Assembly: GCF_014649495.1 (NCBI RefSeq)
Contig: NZ_BMTD01000008.1
Location: forward strand, 1 to 64,000
Origin: Streptomyces filipinensis
GTDB lineage: Bacteria; Actinomycetota; Actinomycetes; Streptomycetales; Streptomycetaceae
Length of the DNA: 64,000 bases
Direction of reading: 5' to 3'
Under the pieces are notes generated by a model. That model saw only the letters and a program-made list of their open reading frames with translations, had not been told where the DNA came from and made no database searches. Shown piece by piece: positions 12,922 to 21,584 of this stretch; the first letter of the stretch is position 1, and each line of letters starts with the position of its first letter. Made by a program: the position numbers and the translations under genes.

Positions 12922-13095
12922 GTGACAGTCGACCCACGGCACCTTCGGTGGCATCTCGGGCTGGGCCCCGAGCCGGAGCGTCTCCTCATCGTGCCCGCGT
13001 TCCCGGGCGTGGTGGACCGGTTCGAGCCCTTGGTGGTCCGGGACGGCGAGGTCGTGTGGCCCTGGGGTCCTCCTCCAGCCATGACGCGGGAGTAG
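12922..13095 (+). CDS. Possible small hypothetical protein (57 aa) between the lipoprotein and protease genes
   Basis: From GTG 12922 the frame encodes a peptide with VDPRHLRWHLGLGPEPER and FEPLVVRDGEVVWPWGPPP. Its balanced composition (Val, Leu, Trp, Asp) is unlike the Arg/Pro-rich shadow frames nearby. There is no strong ribosome binding site and no known family. It may be genuine or the C-terminal remnant of a lost gene. Confidence 0.3.
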   Translation: MTVDPRHLRWHLGLGPEPERLLIVPAFPGVVDRFEPLVVRDGEVVWPWGPPPAMTRE

Positions 13096-13203
13096 CGACG
13101 GCAGTGGAACGGGGTCGGCCACCGCACGCCCCGCTGCAACCGCCCACCGCGTGTGCTCGTCTTGTGCGCTGACTGTGCAGGAAACAGGGATGCGGGGGAC
13201 GTT

Positions 13204-14328
13204 GTGACGCGGAACGTGACGAAGGCCGGTCTCGTGGCGGTGGCCATGGCGACCGTGCTCGGGGCCTCGGCCTGCGGAGGGAAGGCCGGCGCGGCGGCCG
13301 GGGGAAGCGGAGGGACGCTCCCCGCGCACGGGAAGGGGCAGTCCGTGAGCGCCTCCGGGCGCGGGGCGTCGTCCGGCTCGGCGTCGACGTCTCCCGGCAC
13401 CGTGGGCAAGTTGTCCGGGATCGCGCGGACCACGGCGTCGCCCATCACCCGGCACGTGCCGTGGAACCTGGACATCCTGGACCAGCGGTCTCGGCCGCTG
13501 GACGGGAAGTTCACCACCACCGCCACGGGCAAGGGCGTGCACGTCTACGTGATCGACACCGGGATGGACATCGGCCACGAGGAATTCGGCGGACGCGCCC
13601 ACCTCGGCGCCGACTTCGTGGGCCCGAAGGACTCCGGTGACTGCTTCAGCGAGGACGGGATGGGCCACGGCACGTTCGTGTCGGGCATCATCGGCGGGGC
13701 GAGGTACGGGGTGGCGCCCAAGGCGGAGCTCGTCCGGGTCCAGGGCGTCCTGTGCGAGAGCGAGGGCGGGGGCTCCCCGGCGGCGGCCGAGGCGGCCTTG
13801 GTGAAGTCGGTCAAGTGGGTCACCGCGCACGCGCAGAAGCCCGCGGTGGTGAACATGTCGCTCAACTTCGACCGCCGTTCGACGGCCGTGGAGTCCGCCG
13901 TGAAGAAGATGGTCGACGCGGGGATTCCGACCGTGGTGTCGGCCGGCAACTTCCATGACGACGCCTGCAGGCACTCCCCGGCCGGCGTCCCCGGCACGAT
14001 CGTCGTGGCGGCCTCCACCTCGAACGACCGCGTGTGGAGTGACAACGGCTCCTACGGATCTGGCTACGGGCGGTGCGTGGACCTGTACGCCCCCGGCCAG
14101 AAGGTGACCGCCGCACTCGCCGGCGGCGGCACGACCACGGAGAACGAGGGCGCGACGTCCTGGGCCGCGCCCCATGCCACCGGCGTGATCGCGCTGTACC
14201 TGTCGGCACACCCCCACGCCACGGCCGACGAGGTCCACGTCTGGCTCGACCACACGGCCACCCGCGGTGTCGTGCACGGCGTGCGCCCCGACACCCCCAA
14301 CCGGCTGCTCAACACCGGCGGCCTCTGA
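13204..14328 (+). CDS. Subtilisin-like serine protease (peptidase S8), lipoprotein
   Basis: 374 residues from GTG 13204 (VTRNVTKAG), chosen because it starts a clean signal sequence and GGGGGA precedes it. The signal ends in LGASAC, a lipobox, followed by a Gly/Ser-rich linker to about residue 75. The catalytic triad is complete: Asp118 in VYVIDTGMD, His155 in GMGHGTFVSG and Ser319 in GATSWAAPH, with the oxyanion Asn in VSAGNFHDD. The arrangement resembles the proteinase K subgroup. No obvious I9 propeptide is present. It is probably a membrane-tethered extracellular protease. It ends 20 bp before the convergent MFS gene. Confidence 0.95.
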   Translation: MTRNVTKAGLVAVAMATVLGASACGGKAGAAAGGSGGTLPAHGKGQSVSASGRGASSGSASTSPGTVGKLSGIARTTASPITRHVPWNLDILDQRSRPLDGKFTTTATGKGVHVYVIDTGMDIGHEEFGGRAHLGADFVGPKDSGDCFSEDGMGHGTFVSGIIGGARYGVAPKAELVRVQGVLCESEGGGSPAAAEAALVKSVKWVTAHAQKPAVVNMSLNFDRRSTAVESAVKKMVDAGIPTVVSAGNFHDDACRHSPAGVPGTIVVAASTSNDRVWSDNGSYGSGYGRCVDLYAPGQKVTAALAGGGTTTENEGATSWAAPHATGVIALYLSAHPHATADEVHVWLDHTATRGVVHGVRPDTPNRLLNTGGL

Positions 14329-14348
14329 CCCGGTCCGCAGGTCCTGCC

Positions 14349-15785
14349 TCAGGCCGCGGGCTGGCGTACGACGGGCTGGGGCGCGGAATCGGGGTGGCGC
14401 CGGGCACCGCCGCCCGTCGGCGGCGGTGACGCGACCGGGGTGGGCGGGGAGCTCTCCTTGGGGGTGCGCGAGCGAGCGGTGATCACCGCTGACAGGCCGG
14501 CGGCGGCCACGGCGGAGATCGCGCCGCCGAGGACGAGGCTGAAGCGGGCGCCGAGGGAGTCGGAGACCAGGCCGACCAGAGGCGCACCGACCGGTGTGCC
14601 GCCGAGCAGGACCAACAGGTAGACGGAGACCACGCGGCCACGCATGCCCGGGTCGGCGTTCAGCTGGATCATGGAGTTGGCGGTGGTCATCACGGTCACC
14701 GAGGCGAGCCCGGTGGGCAGGAGTACGAGCAGGAAGCCGGCATAGCCGGGCATGAGTCCGGCCAGGGCCTCCAGGGTTCCGAAGACGATCGTGGCCGTGA
14801 CCAGGCGGCGGGCGGTGGGAGGTTTTCGTTTCCCGGCTCCCCTGAGCGCACCGACGAGGCTGCCGACGGCGTAGGCGGCGGACAGGTAACCGTAGGCGGC
14901 GGAGCCCGAGTTGAAGACCGTCGTGGCGATCAGGGCGATGGTGACCTGGAAGTTGAAGCCGAAGGTGCCGACGAAAGCGATGACGGTGATCGGCAGCAGC
15001 AGTTCGGGGGTGGTGCGGATGGCTCTGAAGGCGTCCGACAAGCGGGTGGGTGCACGGTTCTTCTCCCTGGGCGCGTGGAGTTCGTCGGCGCGGATGGTGA
15101 CCAGTCCGTAGAGGACGGCGAGGTACGAGGCCGCGTTGCTCAGGAAGACGGCTCCGGTACCCGCGGCGGCGACCGCCAGGCCCGCCACGGCCGGACCGAT
15201 CGCGCGGGCGACGTTGAACTGCGCCGAGTTCAGGCTGACGGCGCCGGCCACCCGTTCCCTGCCGACGAGTTCGGAGACGAAGGCGTTGCGGGCCGGGCTG
15301 TCCAGCGCCGTGGCCGTGCCCAGGAAGAAGGCCAGCACGTACACGGCCCCCAGGTTCACCGCGCCGGTCACCGTCAGGACGCCGAGAACCAGCGACTGCA
15401 CTCCCATGGCGGACTGGGTGACCACCAGCAGGCGGCGTTTGGCGAAGCGGTCGGCGAAGACGCCCCCGAAGAGGCCGAAGAGTGTCTGCGGCAGGAACTG
15501 CAGGGCGGTCAGGACGCCGACGGCGCTGCCGCTGTTGCCGGTGAGCTTCAGGACCAGCAGGTCCTGAGCGGCACGTTGCATCCAGGTACCGACGTTGGAG
15601 ACGAGCTGCCCGATCACGTAGCGGCGGAAGTTGCGGGCCCCGAGCATGGCGAGTACCTCGCTCGGGGCCCGTCGCTTGCCGCCCCTGCGGACCCTGCGGT
15701 GCCGGCCGCCCACGTCGAGGGCGGCAAGGCGGGCGCGGAAGGTCTGCGGCCTGTCGCTGCTGAGGACACTGCGGTGCTTGCTCAT
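14349..15785 (-). CDS. MFS transporter, probable siderophore exporter
   Basis: 478 residues. After a basic N-terminal stretch of about 45 residues come roughly twelve membrane helices with the MFS loop motif GGVFADRFAKRR and the second-half counterpart MRGRVVSVYLL, as in EntS-type exporters. AGGAGG lies only two bases before ATG 15785; a second candidate start is MLGARNF near 15647. It follows the decarboxylase stop by six bases and ends the siderophore operon, so export of the product is the likely role. The C-terminal 40 residues are a Pro/Ser-rich cytoplasmic tail. Confidence 0.92.
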   Translation of the reverse strand: MSKHRSVLSSDRPQTFRARLAALDVGGRHRRVRRGGKRRAPSEVLAMLGARNFRRYVIGQLVSNVGTWMQRAAQDLLVLKLTGNSGSAVGVLTALQFLPQTLFGLFGGVFADRFAKRRLLVVTQSAMGVQSLVLGVLTVTGAVNLGAVYVLAFFLGTATALDSPARNAFVSELVGRERVAGAVSLNSAQFNVARAIGPAVAGLAVAAAGTGAVFLSNAASYLAVLYGLVTIRADELHAPREKNRAPTRLSDAFRAIRTTPELLLPITVIAFVGTFGFNFQVTIALIATTVFNSGSAAYGYLSAAYAVGSLVGALRGAGKRKPPTARRLVTATIVFGTLEALAGLMPGYAGFLLVLLPTGLASVTVMTTANSMIQLNADPGMRGRVVSVYLLVLLGGTPVGAPLVGLVSDSLGARFSLVLGGAISAVAAAGLSAVITARSRTPKESSPPTPVASPPPTGGGARRHPDSAPQPVVRQPAA

Positions 15786-15791
15786 GACCTC

Positions 15792-16988
15792 CTACCGGTG
15801 CGGTCCGGCGAGGGCGGGGGCGTGGTCGAGGTGATGGAACCGCGGCGCGGGATGCATCAGGAACTCGTGGTGGGAGATGTTCCAGGCGTACGCCCCCGCC
15901 AGCGAGAAGGCGACCTTGTCACCGACGCGCAGCCGTCCCACCTGCACGCCCCGCGCGAGGACGTCCTTGGGCGTGCACAACTGGCCGACCAGGGTGACGG
16001 CTTCGTCCCGTGCCTCGGGGCGCTTCCAGGACCGGTCCCAGGTGTCGACGGGGATGACGGTGAACGGCTGGTTGTGCTGTTTGGCCGCCGGCGTGCGCAG
16101 ATGATGGGTCCCGCCGCGCAGGACGGCGAAGACGCGGCCGTGGCTGCGTTTGATGTCGAGGACCTCGGTGACGTACCAGCCGCAGTACACGGTGACCGAG
16201 CGGCCCGGTTCGATGCGCAGGGTCAGGTCCGGATGTCCCTCCAGCAGACGGCGCAGGCCGGTGCCGAAGGCCGCCCAGTCGAACCGCCGGTCGGGGCGGC
16301 CGTAGTCGACCCCCATGCCACCACCGAGGTTGACCTCGGTCAGTTCCACGCCCCTCTGGTCCGCCCATGCGGTCGCCCAGGTCAGCACCCGGCCGGCGAG
16401 GTCGAGGTGGGCGGTGGCACCGAGGCCGCTGGCGAGGTGGGCATGGATGCCGCGCAGCCGGACGCGTGGGTCGTCGGTGACGAGGGCCAGGCAGCGGTCG
16501 AGGCGTTGGGGGTCCAGGCCGAAGGGGCTGGGCTGACCGCCCATGGCGAGGGCCACCGGCCCGACGGCGATCGGGAGGTTGACCCGGAGCAGGACGTCCA
16601 CGCTGCGCTCGCCCAGCAGGCCGGTGAGCAGGTGAAGTTCTTGCTCGCTCTCGATGTGCAGGCGGTCCACTCCGCCGCGGAGGGCCTGTTCGAGTTCGGC
16701 GGGGGTCTTGCCGGGACCGCCGAAGGCGATCGGCGCGCCTGGGCAGGTGCTCTGGAGGTGGTGGAGTTCGCCGCCCGAGGCGACCTCGAAGCCGTCGACG
16801 TGGTCGCGCAGGACGCCCAGGAGGCGAGGGTCGGAATTGGCCTTGGCGGCGTAGAAGAGCTGGACGCTCCCGGGCAGGGCGGCACGGATGGCGGCCGCGT
16901 GTTCGCGCAGGTCCTGCAGGTCGTAGAGGTAGGCGGGGCAGTCTTCCGCACCCAGCCCGGCGGCGTGCCTGAGGAGTTGCGGCCTCAC
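15792..16988 (-). CDS. PLP-dependent decarboxylase (alanine-racemase fold, ornithine/diaminopimelate decarboxylase-like) of siderophore pathway
   Basis: 398 residues from GTG 16988, which overlaps the upstream synthetase stop as GTGA. The PLP lysine is in FYAAKANSDP near the N-terminus. Other family marks are DGFEVASGGEL, VNLGGGMGVDYG, EPGRSVTVYCG and the C-terminal GQLCTPKDVLAR, whose Cys is the substrate-binding residue of group IV decarboxylases. In NRPS-independent siderophore clusters such enzymes decarboxylate an amino-acid unit or a citryl-amino-acid intermediate (SbnH in staphyloferrin B). A racemase role, as proposed for SfaC in staphyloferrin A clusters, is the alternative. The context with two synthetases and an exporter strongly supports siderophore biosynthesis. 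Confidence 0.93.
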   Translation of the reverse strand: MRPQLLRHAAGLGAEDCPAYLYDLQDLREHAAAIRAALPGSVQLFYAAKANSDPRLLGVLRDHVDGFEVASGGELHHLQSTCPGAPIAFGGPGKTPAELEQALRGGVDRLHIESEQELHLLTGLLGERSVDVLLRVNLPIAVGPVALAMGGQPSPFGLDPQRLDRCLALVTDDPRVRLRGIHAHLASGLGATAHLDLAGRVLTWATAWADQRGVELTEVNLGGGMGVDYGRPDRRFDWAAFGTGLRRLLEGHPDLTLRIEPGRSVTVYCGWYVTEVLDIKRSHGRVFAVLRGGTHHLRTPAAKQHNQPFTVIPVDTWDRSWKRPEARDEAVTLVGQLCTPKDVLARGVQVGRLRVGDKVAFSLAGAYAWNISHHEFLMHPAPRFHHLDHAPALAGPHR

Positions 16989-18679
16989 CGGGTCACCTCC
17001 CGGGGGAAGCCCTCGCCCAGCGGGCTGGGCAGGGGAACGTAGTCGGCGTGCCGGTCGGCCTGCCGGGACCAGCGCAGCAGCAGGTTGGCCTTGGCGGGCA
17101 GCGGGACGCCCGAGAGCAGGGCCCGCAGCCGGGGCGGCTCGCCCGCACTGCGTGCGTAGGAGTCGAGGTGGTCGCGGACCAGCCCCCACAGGGCGGGTTC
17201 CAGAGCGGGGTCGGTGTCGGCGAGGGCGGCGAGGACTTCGGCGGTGTGGTTGACCAGGAGGCAGTAGGCCACCCGGTTCCAGCCGCGCTCGGCGTCGTAC
17301 GTCATCGGAGTGCGCACGTCTTCGGGCAGGGCGGCGAGGAACGCGCGGTGGTGCTCGGGGAGCAGCTTGGTGCCTTCCAGGTCGCGGAAGAGCAGCTGGG
17401 CCGGAGTGCCGTCGGCGCGTACGCCGACGACGACGTTCTGCAGATGGGGTTCCAGGACGATGCCGTGCTCGAAGTAGGCGGTCAGTACGGGCGGCAGGAG
17501 CAGGCCGAGGTAGGCGTCCCACCAGGCGAGCGCGTCGCCGTCGCCGCGGGCCAGCAGGCGGGAGACCTGGGCCGGGCTGGTGGGGTGCTCGTCGGCGATC
17601 GCTGCGGCGAGCAGCGGGGTCACGTCCGGGCGCAGGTGTTCGCGCAGGCCGGTGCGGACGATGACGCCGAAGCCCTCCAGAAGACGGAGGTCGTCGTCGA
17701 GGGTGAGGGTGCGGTAACCCGGCTCGGCGAGCAGCGAGCTTCCGGGGTGCGCCTGTCCGATGTGAGCGAAGACGGGCAGCAGGAGCCGGTTGAGGGCGAC
17801 GGCGCCGGACAGCTCGTAGGCCGCGTTCTTTCGGACGCAGTTGGTCAGACGGACGTTGAGGCTGAACTTCAGGAACGTGTCGGCGTCCGGCTGGTAGAGG
17901 GTTCGCACCGAGGCGGTGGGGGCGAAGTCCGGGCCCATGACGCCCGTGTCGATGACCGAGCCCGCGGCCATGGCCCTGCGCAGGGCCGGATGGTCGCCGA
18001 GCATCCGGTACTGCCACGGGTGGACCGGCAGGGTGACGTAGTCCTCTCGCCCGTCCGTATGGAGGGCGTCGAGCCTGCTGAGATCGCCTTCCTCACGCAC
18101 CAGACTCCGGTGCACGGCGAGGTGGCGCAGGGGGAACCGGGTGCCCGTCTCGGGGCCGTAGTCCAGCCAGTCCTGCGTATCGCCGGTGCGCGACTTGGGT
18201 GAGGGGTGGAAGCGGTGGCCGAAGACCAGGGACTGTTCGGACTCCAGGTACGGGTCCTCCGGCAGGACCGCCGTGGCGCGGTGTGCGAGGACGGTGCGGA
18301 TGGTGTTCCGGCTGTCGCCGACCTGGTCCACGAACTCGTCGTTGGCCACACCGGTCCGCAGTTCCAGCTCGTCCCGGATGTATCCGGCGAGCTCTCGCCA
18401 GCCGATCGGGGCCCAGCGCGCCCGGTCGTAGCGCTTGACCGGTCCGTCGAAGCGGTGTGCGCCGATCAGGGAGACGCGGCGCAGGGGGACGCGGAGCAGG
18501 ATGTCGCGGCGGGGCAGCGACAGCAGCAGGTGGTCCTTGTCGACGGTGACCTGTCGCTCGGGCGCGGAGACCTCACGGATGAGGCAGTTGAGCAGGGTGT
18601 GGGCGGTGACGGTGTCGGCCACCTGAGCGGGACGGGCCGTGGTGGCGAGAGCGCCGCCGGTGGTGCTGGGGAAGGTCAT
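16985..18679 (-). CDS. NRPS-independent siderophore synthetase (IucA/IucC family), second in operon
   Basis: 564 residues from ATG 18679 (MTFPSTTGG), preceded by GGAG at nine bases; an in-frame TTG lies upstream. Characteristic motifs are HPSPKSRTG (nucleotide binding), PVHPWQYR, KFSLNVRLTNCVRKN, EPHLQNVVV, FRDLEGTK and near the end PAKANLLLRW. These enzymes adenylate a carboxylate, usually citrate or a citryl intermediate, and condense it with an amine or alcohol. It overlaps the decarboxylase start by four bases. Confidence 0.95.
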   Translation of the reverse strand: MTFPSTTGGALATTARPAQVADTVTAHTLLNCLIREVSAPERQVTVDKDHLLLSLPRRDILLRVPLRRVSLIGAHRFDGPVKRYDRARWAPIGWRELAGYIRDELELRTGVANDEFVDQVGDSRNTIRTVLAHRATAVLPEDPYLESEQSLVFGHRFHPSPKSRTGDTQDWLDYGPETGTRFPLRHLAVHRSLVREEGDLSRLDALHTDGREDYVTLPVHPWQYRMLGDHPALRRAMAAGSVIDTGVMGPDFAPTASVRTLYQPDADTFLKFSLNVRLTNCVRKNAAYELSGAVALNRLLLPVFAHIGQAHPGSSLLAEPGYRTLTLDDDLRLLEGFGVIVRTGLREHLRPDVTPLLAAAIADEHPTSPAQVSRLLARGDGDALAWWDAYLGLLLPPVLTAYFEHGIVLEPHLQNVVVGVRADGTPAQLLFRDLEGTKLLPEHHRAFLAALPEDVRTPMTYDAERGWNRVAYCLLVNHTAEVLAALADTDPALEPALWGLVRDHLDSYARSAGEPPRLRALLSGVPLPAKANLLLRWSRQADRHADYVPLPSPLGEGFPREVTR

Positions 18680-18742
18680 GCGGAACGACTCCAGTCGGTG
18701 CAAGGAGGTGTGCGGGCAGGCCGTGCGGCCGGAAGCGGACTG

Positions 18743-20326
18743 TCAGCGGTGGCGGGCCAGGGGGCTGGGGACGGGAGTCCACCGGGCGACGCCGGAGTCC
18801 TGCGCCAGGCGCATCGCGACGGTCGCCTTCAACGGCAGCGTGTCGCCGAAGAACACCTGCCGGTCCCCCGCCGCGTCGGGGAGGCCGTCGTAGACGCGTC
18901 GGCCGACCGCGGCCACCGCCGCCCACAGCTCTTCGGGTGCGGCTCCGTGTGTGCGCGACAACACGTCCACCAGTTCGCTGAAGACACCGCTGAGCAGGCC
19001 GCCGAACAGCTTGGTCCGCAGCGCCGCCTCGTCGTCGCCGGCCCGGGTACCGGCCAGCGGCGGCAGCGAGAAACCGTGCCGGGCGAGCCGCCCCGGGTGG
19101 ATGCGGACCCCGTCCAGGTCGCGGTAGAGCACCCGCACCGGACGTCCGTCGCGCAGCGCGACGAGCGTGTTCTGGCCGTGCGCCTCCAGGGCCACGCCCA
19201 GGGACAGGAGCGTCAGCGCGGGCGGCAGGACGAGTCCGGCGAATTCCGCCAGCCAGGTGACCGGGTCACCGCTCACCATCCGGGCCCCGGTGCCGTGGAC
19301 CGCGGTGAGCGGGACGGCGATCTCCTGGGAACCGAGGTGCCGTTCGCTGGACTCCCGGATCACCGCCGCCAGGCTCGCCGAGGCCGTGCCGTCCACGCGG
19401 ATGGCCCCGCCGGCGAGTTCGCGCAGGATGCGCAGGCTCTCGCCGTGACCGGCCTTGTCGACGACCGCGGTGACCAGCTCGGACAGCGGCGCCCCGTCAG
19501 CCACCTCTGCCGGGGAGATGGTGCGCCGGTAGTTGGTGACCTGCACGTCCAGCGCCGTCTTGATGTGGCAGCCGGGCAGGGCGTCGAGGGGGGACAGGGT
19601 GCGCATCGACAGCAGTGGGCGGGCGGCGATCGTACGGTCCACCACCGTCAGGCCGGGCTGGTGCGGCAGGACGTGGTCGCGCTGCCAGGGGTGGAGCGGC
19701 ATCAGGACGGTGTCGCCGTCGCGCAGCTCTTGCGGCCAGTCGCCGGTGCCCTGCCAGCGGTCGGCCGGTACGGCGACGAGCGCCAGGTCCACGACGCGGT
19801 GGTGCTCGGGCGCGTAGGCGAGCACCTCGGCGACGGACATGCCGGTGCGAGTACGGCAGCAGGGGTGCTGCGGATGGCCGTCGACCACGGCCTGCTCCGC
19901 GTCGACGGAGTCCCGTACCTCGTGCGGCTCCGGGTTGGCCGCGCGGGCGAGGGCCAGGTTGGCGATGCTGTTGTCGAGCTCGGCAGCCAGACGTGATGCG
20001 CTCTGCGGGTGGGCTCCGAGGGCGGCGAGGAGCCGGACCGGCTCCTCGATCGGGCCCTCGGGGCCCCGCACGGTGAAGTCGGCGGGGATCGGGGCGAAGC
20101 GTTCGGCGGCAGCGGCAGGGCCGGAGAGCTGTCCACCGGACGTGAGGCGGATGACGAGGGAACCGTCGTGGCGGCGGTCGGCGACACCCGGCAGGGGTTC
20201 GCGGGCGAGGGCGCCCCATAGCCGGCCGAGCACCGTGGCACGCGCACCGGGGAGCGCGGCCTCGAAGGGCTCGACCAGATCGGGTCGCACGTGGCGCAGT
20301 TCGTCGTTCGTGCTGCTGTACGGCAT
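18743..20326 (-). CDS. NRPS-independent siderophore synthetase (IucA/IucC family), first in operon
   Basis: 527 residues. Motifs parallel the other synthetase: GHPQHPCCRTRTG, MPLHPWQRDH, KTALDVQVTNYRRTIS, LEAHGQNTLV, LYRDLDGVR and LKATVAMRLAQ. Two different synthetases in one operon suggest sequential acylation at both ends of a dicarboxylate or citrate core. The gene is 63 bp ahead of the second synthetase, and the operon promoter should lie in the 500-bp region upstream. Iron repression is expected, but I could not find a clear DmdR/IdeR box. Confidence 0.95.
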   Translation of the reverse strand: MPYSSTNDELRHVRPDLVEPFEAALPGARATVLGRLWGALAREPLPGVADRRHDGSLVIRLTSGGQLSGPAAAAERFAPIPADFTVRGPEGPIEEPVRLLAALGAHPQSASRLAAELDNSIANLALARAANPEPHEVRDSVDAEQAVVDGHPQHPCCRTRTGMSVAEVLAYAPEHHRVVDLALVAVPADRWQGTGDWPQELRDGDTVLMPLHPWQRDHVLPHQPGLTVVDRTIAARPLLSMRTLSPLDALPGCHIKTALDVQVTNYRRTISPAEVADGAPLSELVTAVVDKAGHGESLRILRELAGGAIRVDGTASASLAAVIRESSERHLGSQEIAVPLTAVHGTGARMVSGDPVTWLAEFAGLVLPPALTLLSLGVALEAHGQNTLVALRDGRPVRVLYRDLDGVRIHPGRLARHGFSLPPLAGTRAGDDEAALRTKLFGGLLSGVFSELVDVLSRTHGAAPEELWAAVAAVGRRVYDGLPDAAGDRQVFFGDTLPLKATVAMRLAQDSGVARWTPVPSPLARHR

Positions 20327-20825
20327 GTTTCACCGTCCCGTGGCATAGGAAAGCAAGGGGGAGGCTGCGGAGGTGAAAAGAAGGCGCCGCAATGCGAGCG
20401 CCGTCCGCGATCAGCCGCCGACAACGTTACGGGATCGTTAGTTAACTGATCGCCAGAGAAAAGGAAGGCCGGTATCAGAATCGATCCAGCATTCGGCGCG
20501 CTCGGCCGTCCCGAAAAATGCAGCTGTCGTCGGACAATGAGGGGGATGTCCCGTGTGCCCGTCTCGGTGAGCCAAGTGACCGCGCCAGACGGACGCTTGG
20601 ACAGGAAGCGTTTGCCGGGTGACGGAGCCGGCTCTGCCCTTTCTTAACAGATTGCTTGCACAACGCTGGCCTTTCGCTGACGTTCTGCTGGGCGCGGGAT
20701 CCGTAGGGTCACCGAAAGGCAGGAGACGGTAAGGAATACGGTTGTTCGGGTTCGCCGAAGGTAATTCACGCGACACTCAGCCGTTTTCCCGGCGCGGCGT
20801 CCTGCGGGCCTGTGAGTCTGTCGGC
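20327..20825. other. 499-bp divergent intergenic region between the siderophore operon and the two-component system
   Basis: No convincing gene is present. Short ORFs here have atypical composition. The half next to the siderophore genes has an AT-rich palindrome (20433-20451). Both divergent promoters should be in this stretch, but I see no clear consensus -35/-10 pair. Confidence 0.5.
20433..20451. promoter_or_regulatory. Imperfect palindrome upstream of the siderophore operon
   Basis: GATCGTTAGTTAACTGATC has a perfect AGTTAACT core flanked by GATC on both sides. It sits 107 bp upstream of the first synthetase start. It resembles an iron box in its GTTAG and TAAC half-sites, but their spacing is one base short, so assignment to a DmdR/IdeR repressor is weak. 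Confidence 0.3.
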
Positions 20826-21584
20826 ATGCGTGTCTTACTGATCGAGGACGACGACCGGGTCGCCGGCCCGCTGGCGGAAGGCCTGAGCCGTTTCGGGTTC
20901 ACCATCGAGCACGCCCGTACGGGCGCCGAAGGACTCGCCGCGGCGGGAGCCGAGATGGTGCTGCTGGACCTGGGGTTGCCGGACATGGACGGCATCGATG
21001 TCTGCCGGACGCTCCGACTGCGGTCCCAGGTGCCCATCATCATGATCAGCGCGAGAAACGACGAGGTCGACCGCGTTCTCGGTCTGGAGCTGGGGGCCGA
21101 CGACTACCTGTCCAAACCGTTCGGGGTGCGGGAACTGGTCGCGCGGATCCGGGCCGTCTTCCGTCGTGCCCGACCCGCCGCGGCCGAGCCGGTCGCGGTC
21201 ATGTCCGCTGCGGGAGGCGGCCACGCCGTTCCGGTGGCCCAGGTCCAGCGGATCGGACCGCTGAGCATCGACCGGCGGGGCCGCCAGGTCCACCTGCGCC
21301 GACGCTCCATCGCCCTGTCGCCCAAGGAGTTCGACCTGCTCGCCCATCTCGCCGACGATCCCGGCGCCGTCCGCACTCGACAGCAGATCCTGGACGCGGT
21401 GTGGGAACCGAACTACTTCGGGCCCACCAAGACCCTGGACGTCCACGTCGCCGCACTGCGGCGCAAGCTCGGCGACCCCGCCTGGATCGACAACATCCGT
21501 GGCGTGGGATTCCGGCTCATGCCACCCACCGCCGGCGCGTCCACCCGGCTGGCGGAAGAGAACGACGAGGGAGGCGACCGGTGA
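20826..21584 (+). CDS. Response regulator (OmpR/PhoB type), first copy
   Basis: 252 residues from ATG 20826 (MRVLLIEDDDRV). The receiver domain (1-115) has the acidic pair in EDDDR, phospho-acceptor Asp48 in LLDLGLPDMDG and the conserved Lys in YLSKPFG. The winged-helix DNA-binding domain (about 155-240) includes LSPKEFDLLAHLADD and VHVAALRRKLG. No clear Shine-Dalgarno precedes the start. It overlaps the histidine kinase gene by four bases (GTGA), so the two form a cognate pair. The second copy at 23298 is a close paralogue. Confidence 0.95.
   Translation: MRVLLIEDDDRVAGPLAEGLSRFGFTIEHARTGAEGLAAAGAEMVLLDLGLPDMDGIDVCRTLRLRSQVPIIMISARNDEVDRVLGLELGADDYLSKPFGVRELVARIRAVFRRARPAAAEPVAVMSAAGGGHAVPVAQVQRIGPLSIDRRGRQVHLRRRSIALSPKEFDLLAHLADDPGAVRTRQQILDAVWEPNYFGPTKTLDVHVAALRRKLGDPAWIDNIRGVGFRLMPPTAGASTRLAEENDEGGDR

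Noticed and set aside
15075..19996. Long plus-strand ORFs across the siderophore operon
   Set aside because: Composition is typical of antisense frames of GC-rich genes and they contain no recognisable domain.
20433..20451. Iron box (DmdR/IdeR) upstream of the siderophore operon
   Set aside because: Half-sites resemble the iron box, but the spacing is one base short; kept only as an unspecified palindrome.
20438..20776. 112-codon minus-strand ORF upstream of the response regulator
   Set aside because: Atypical composition, no ribosome binding site and no family; it overlaps the expected promoter region.
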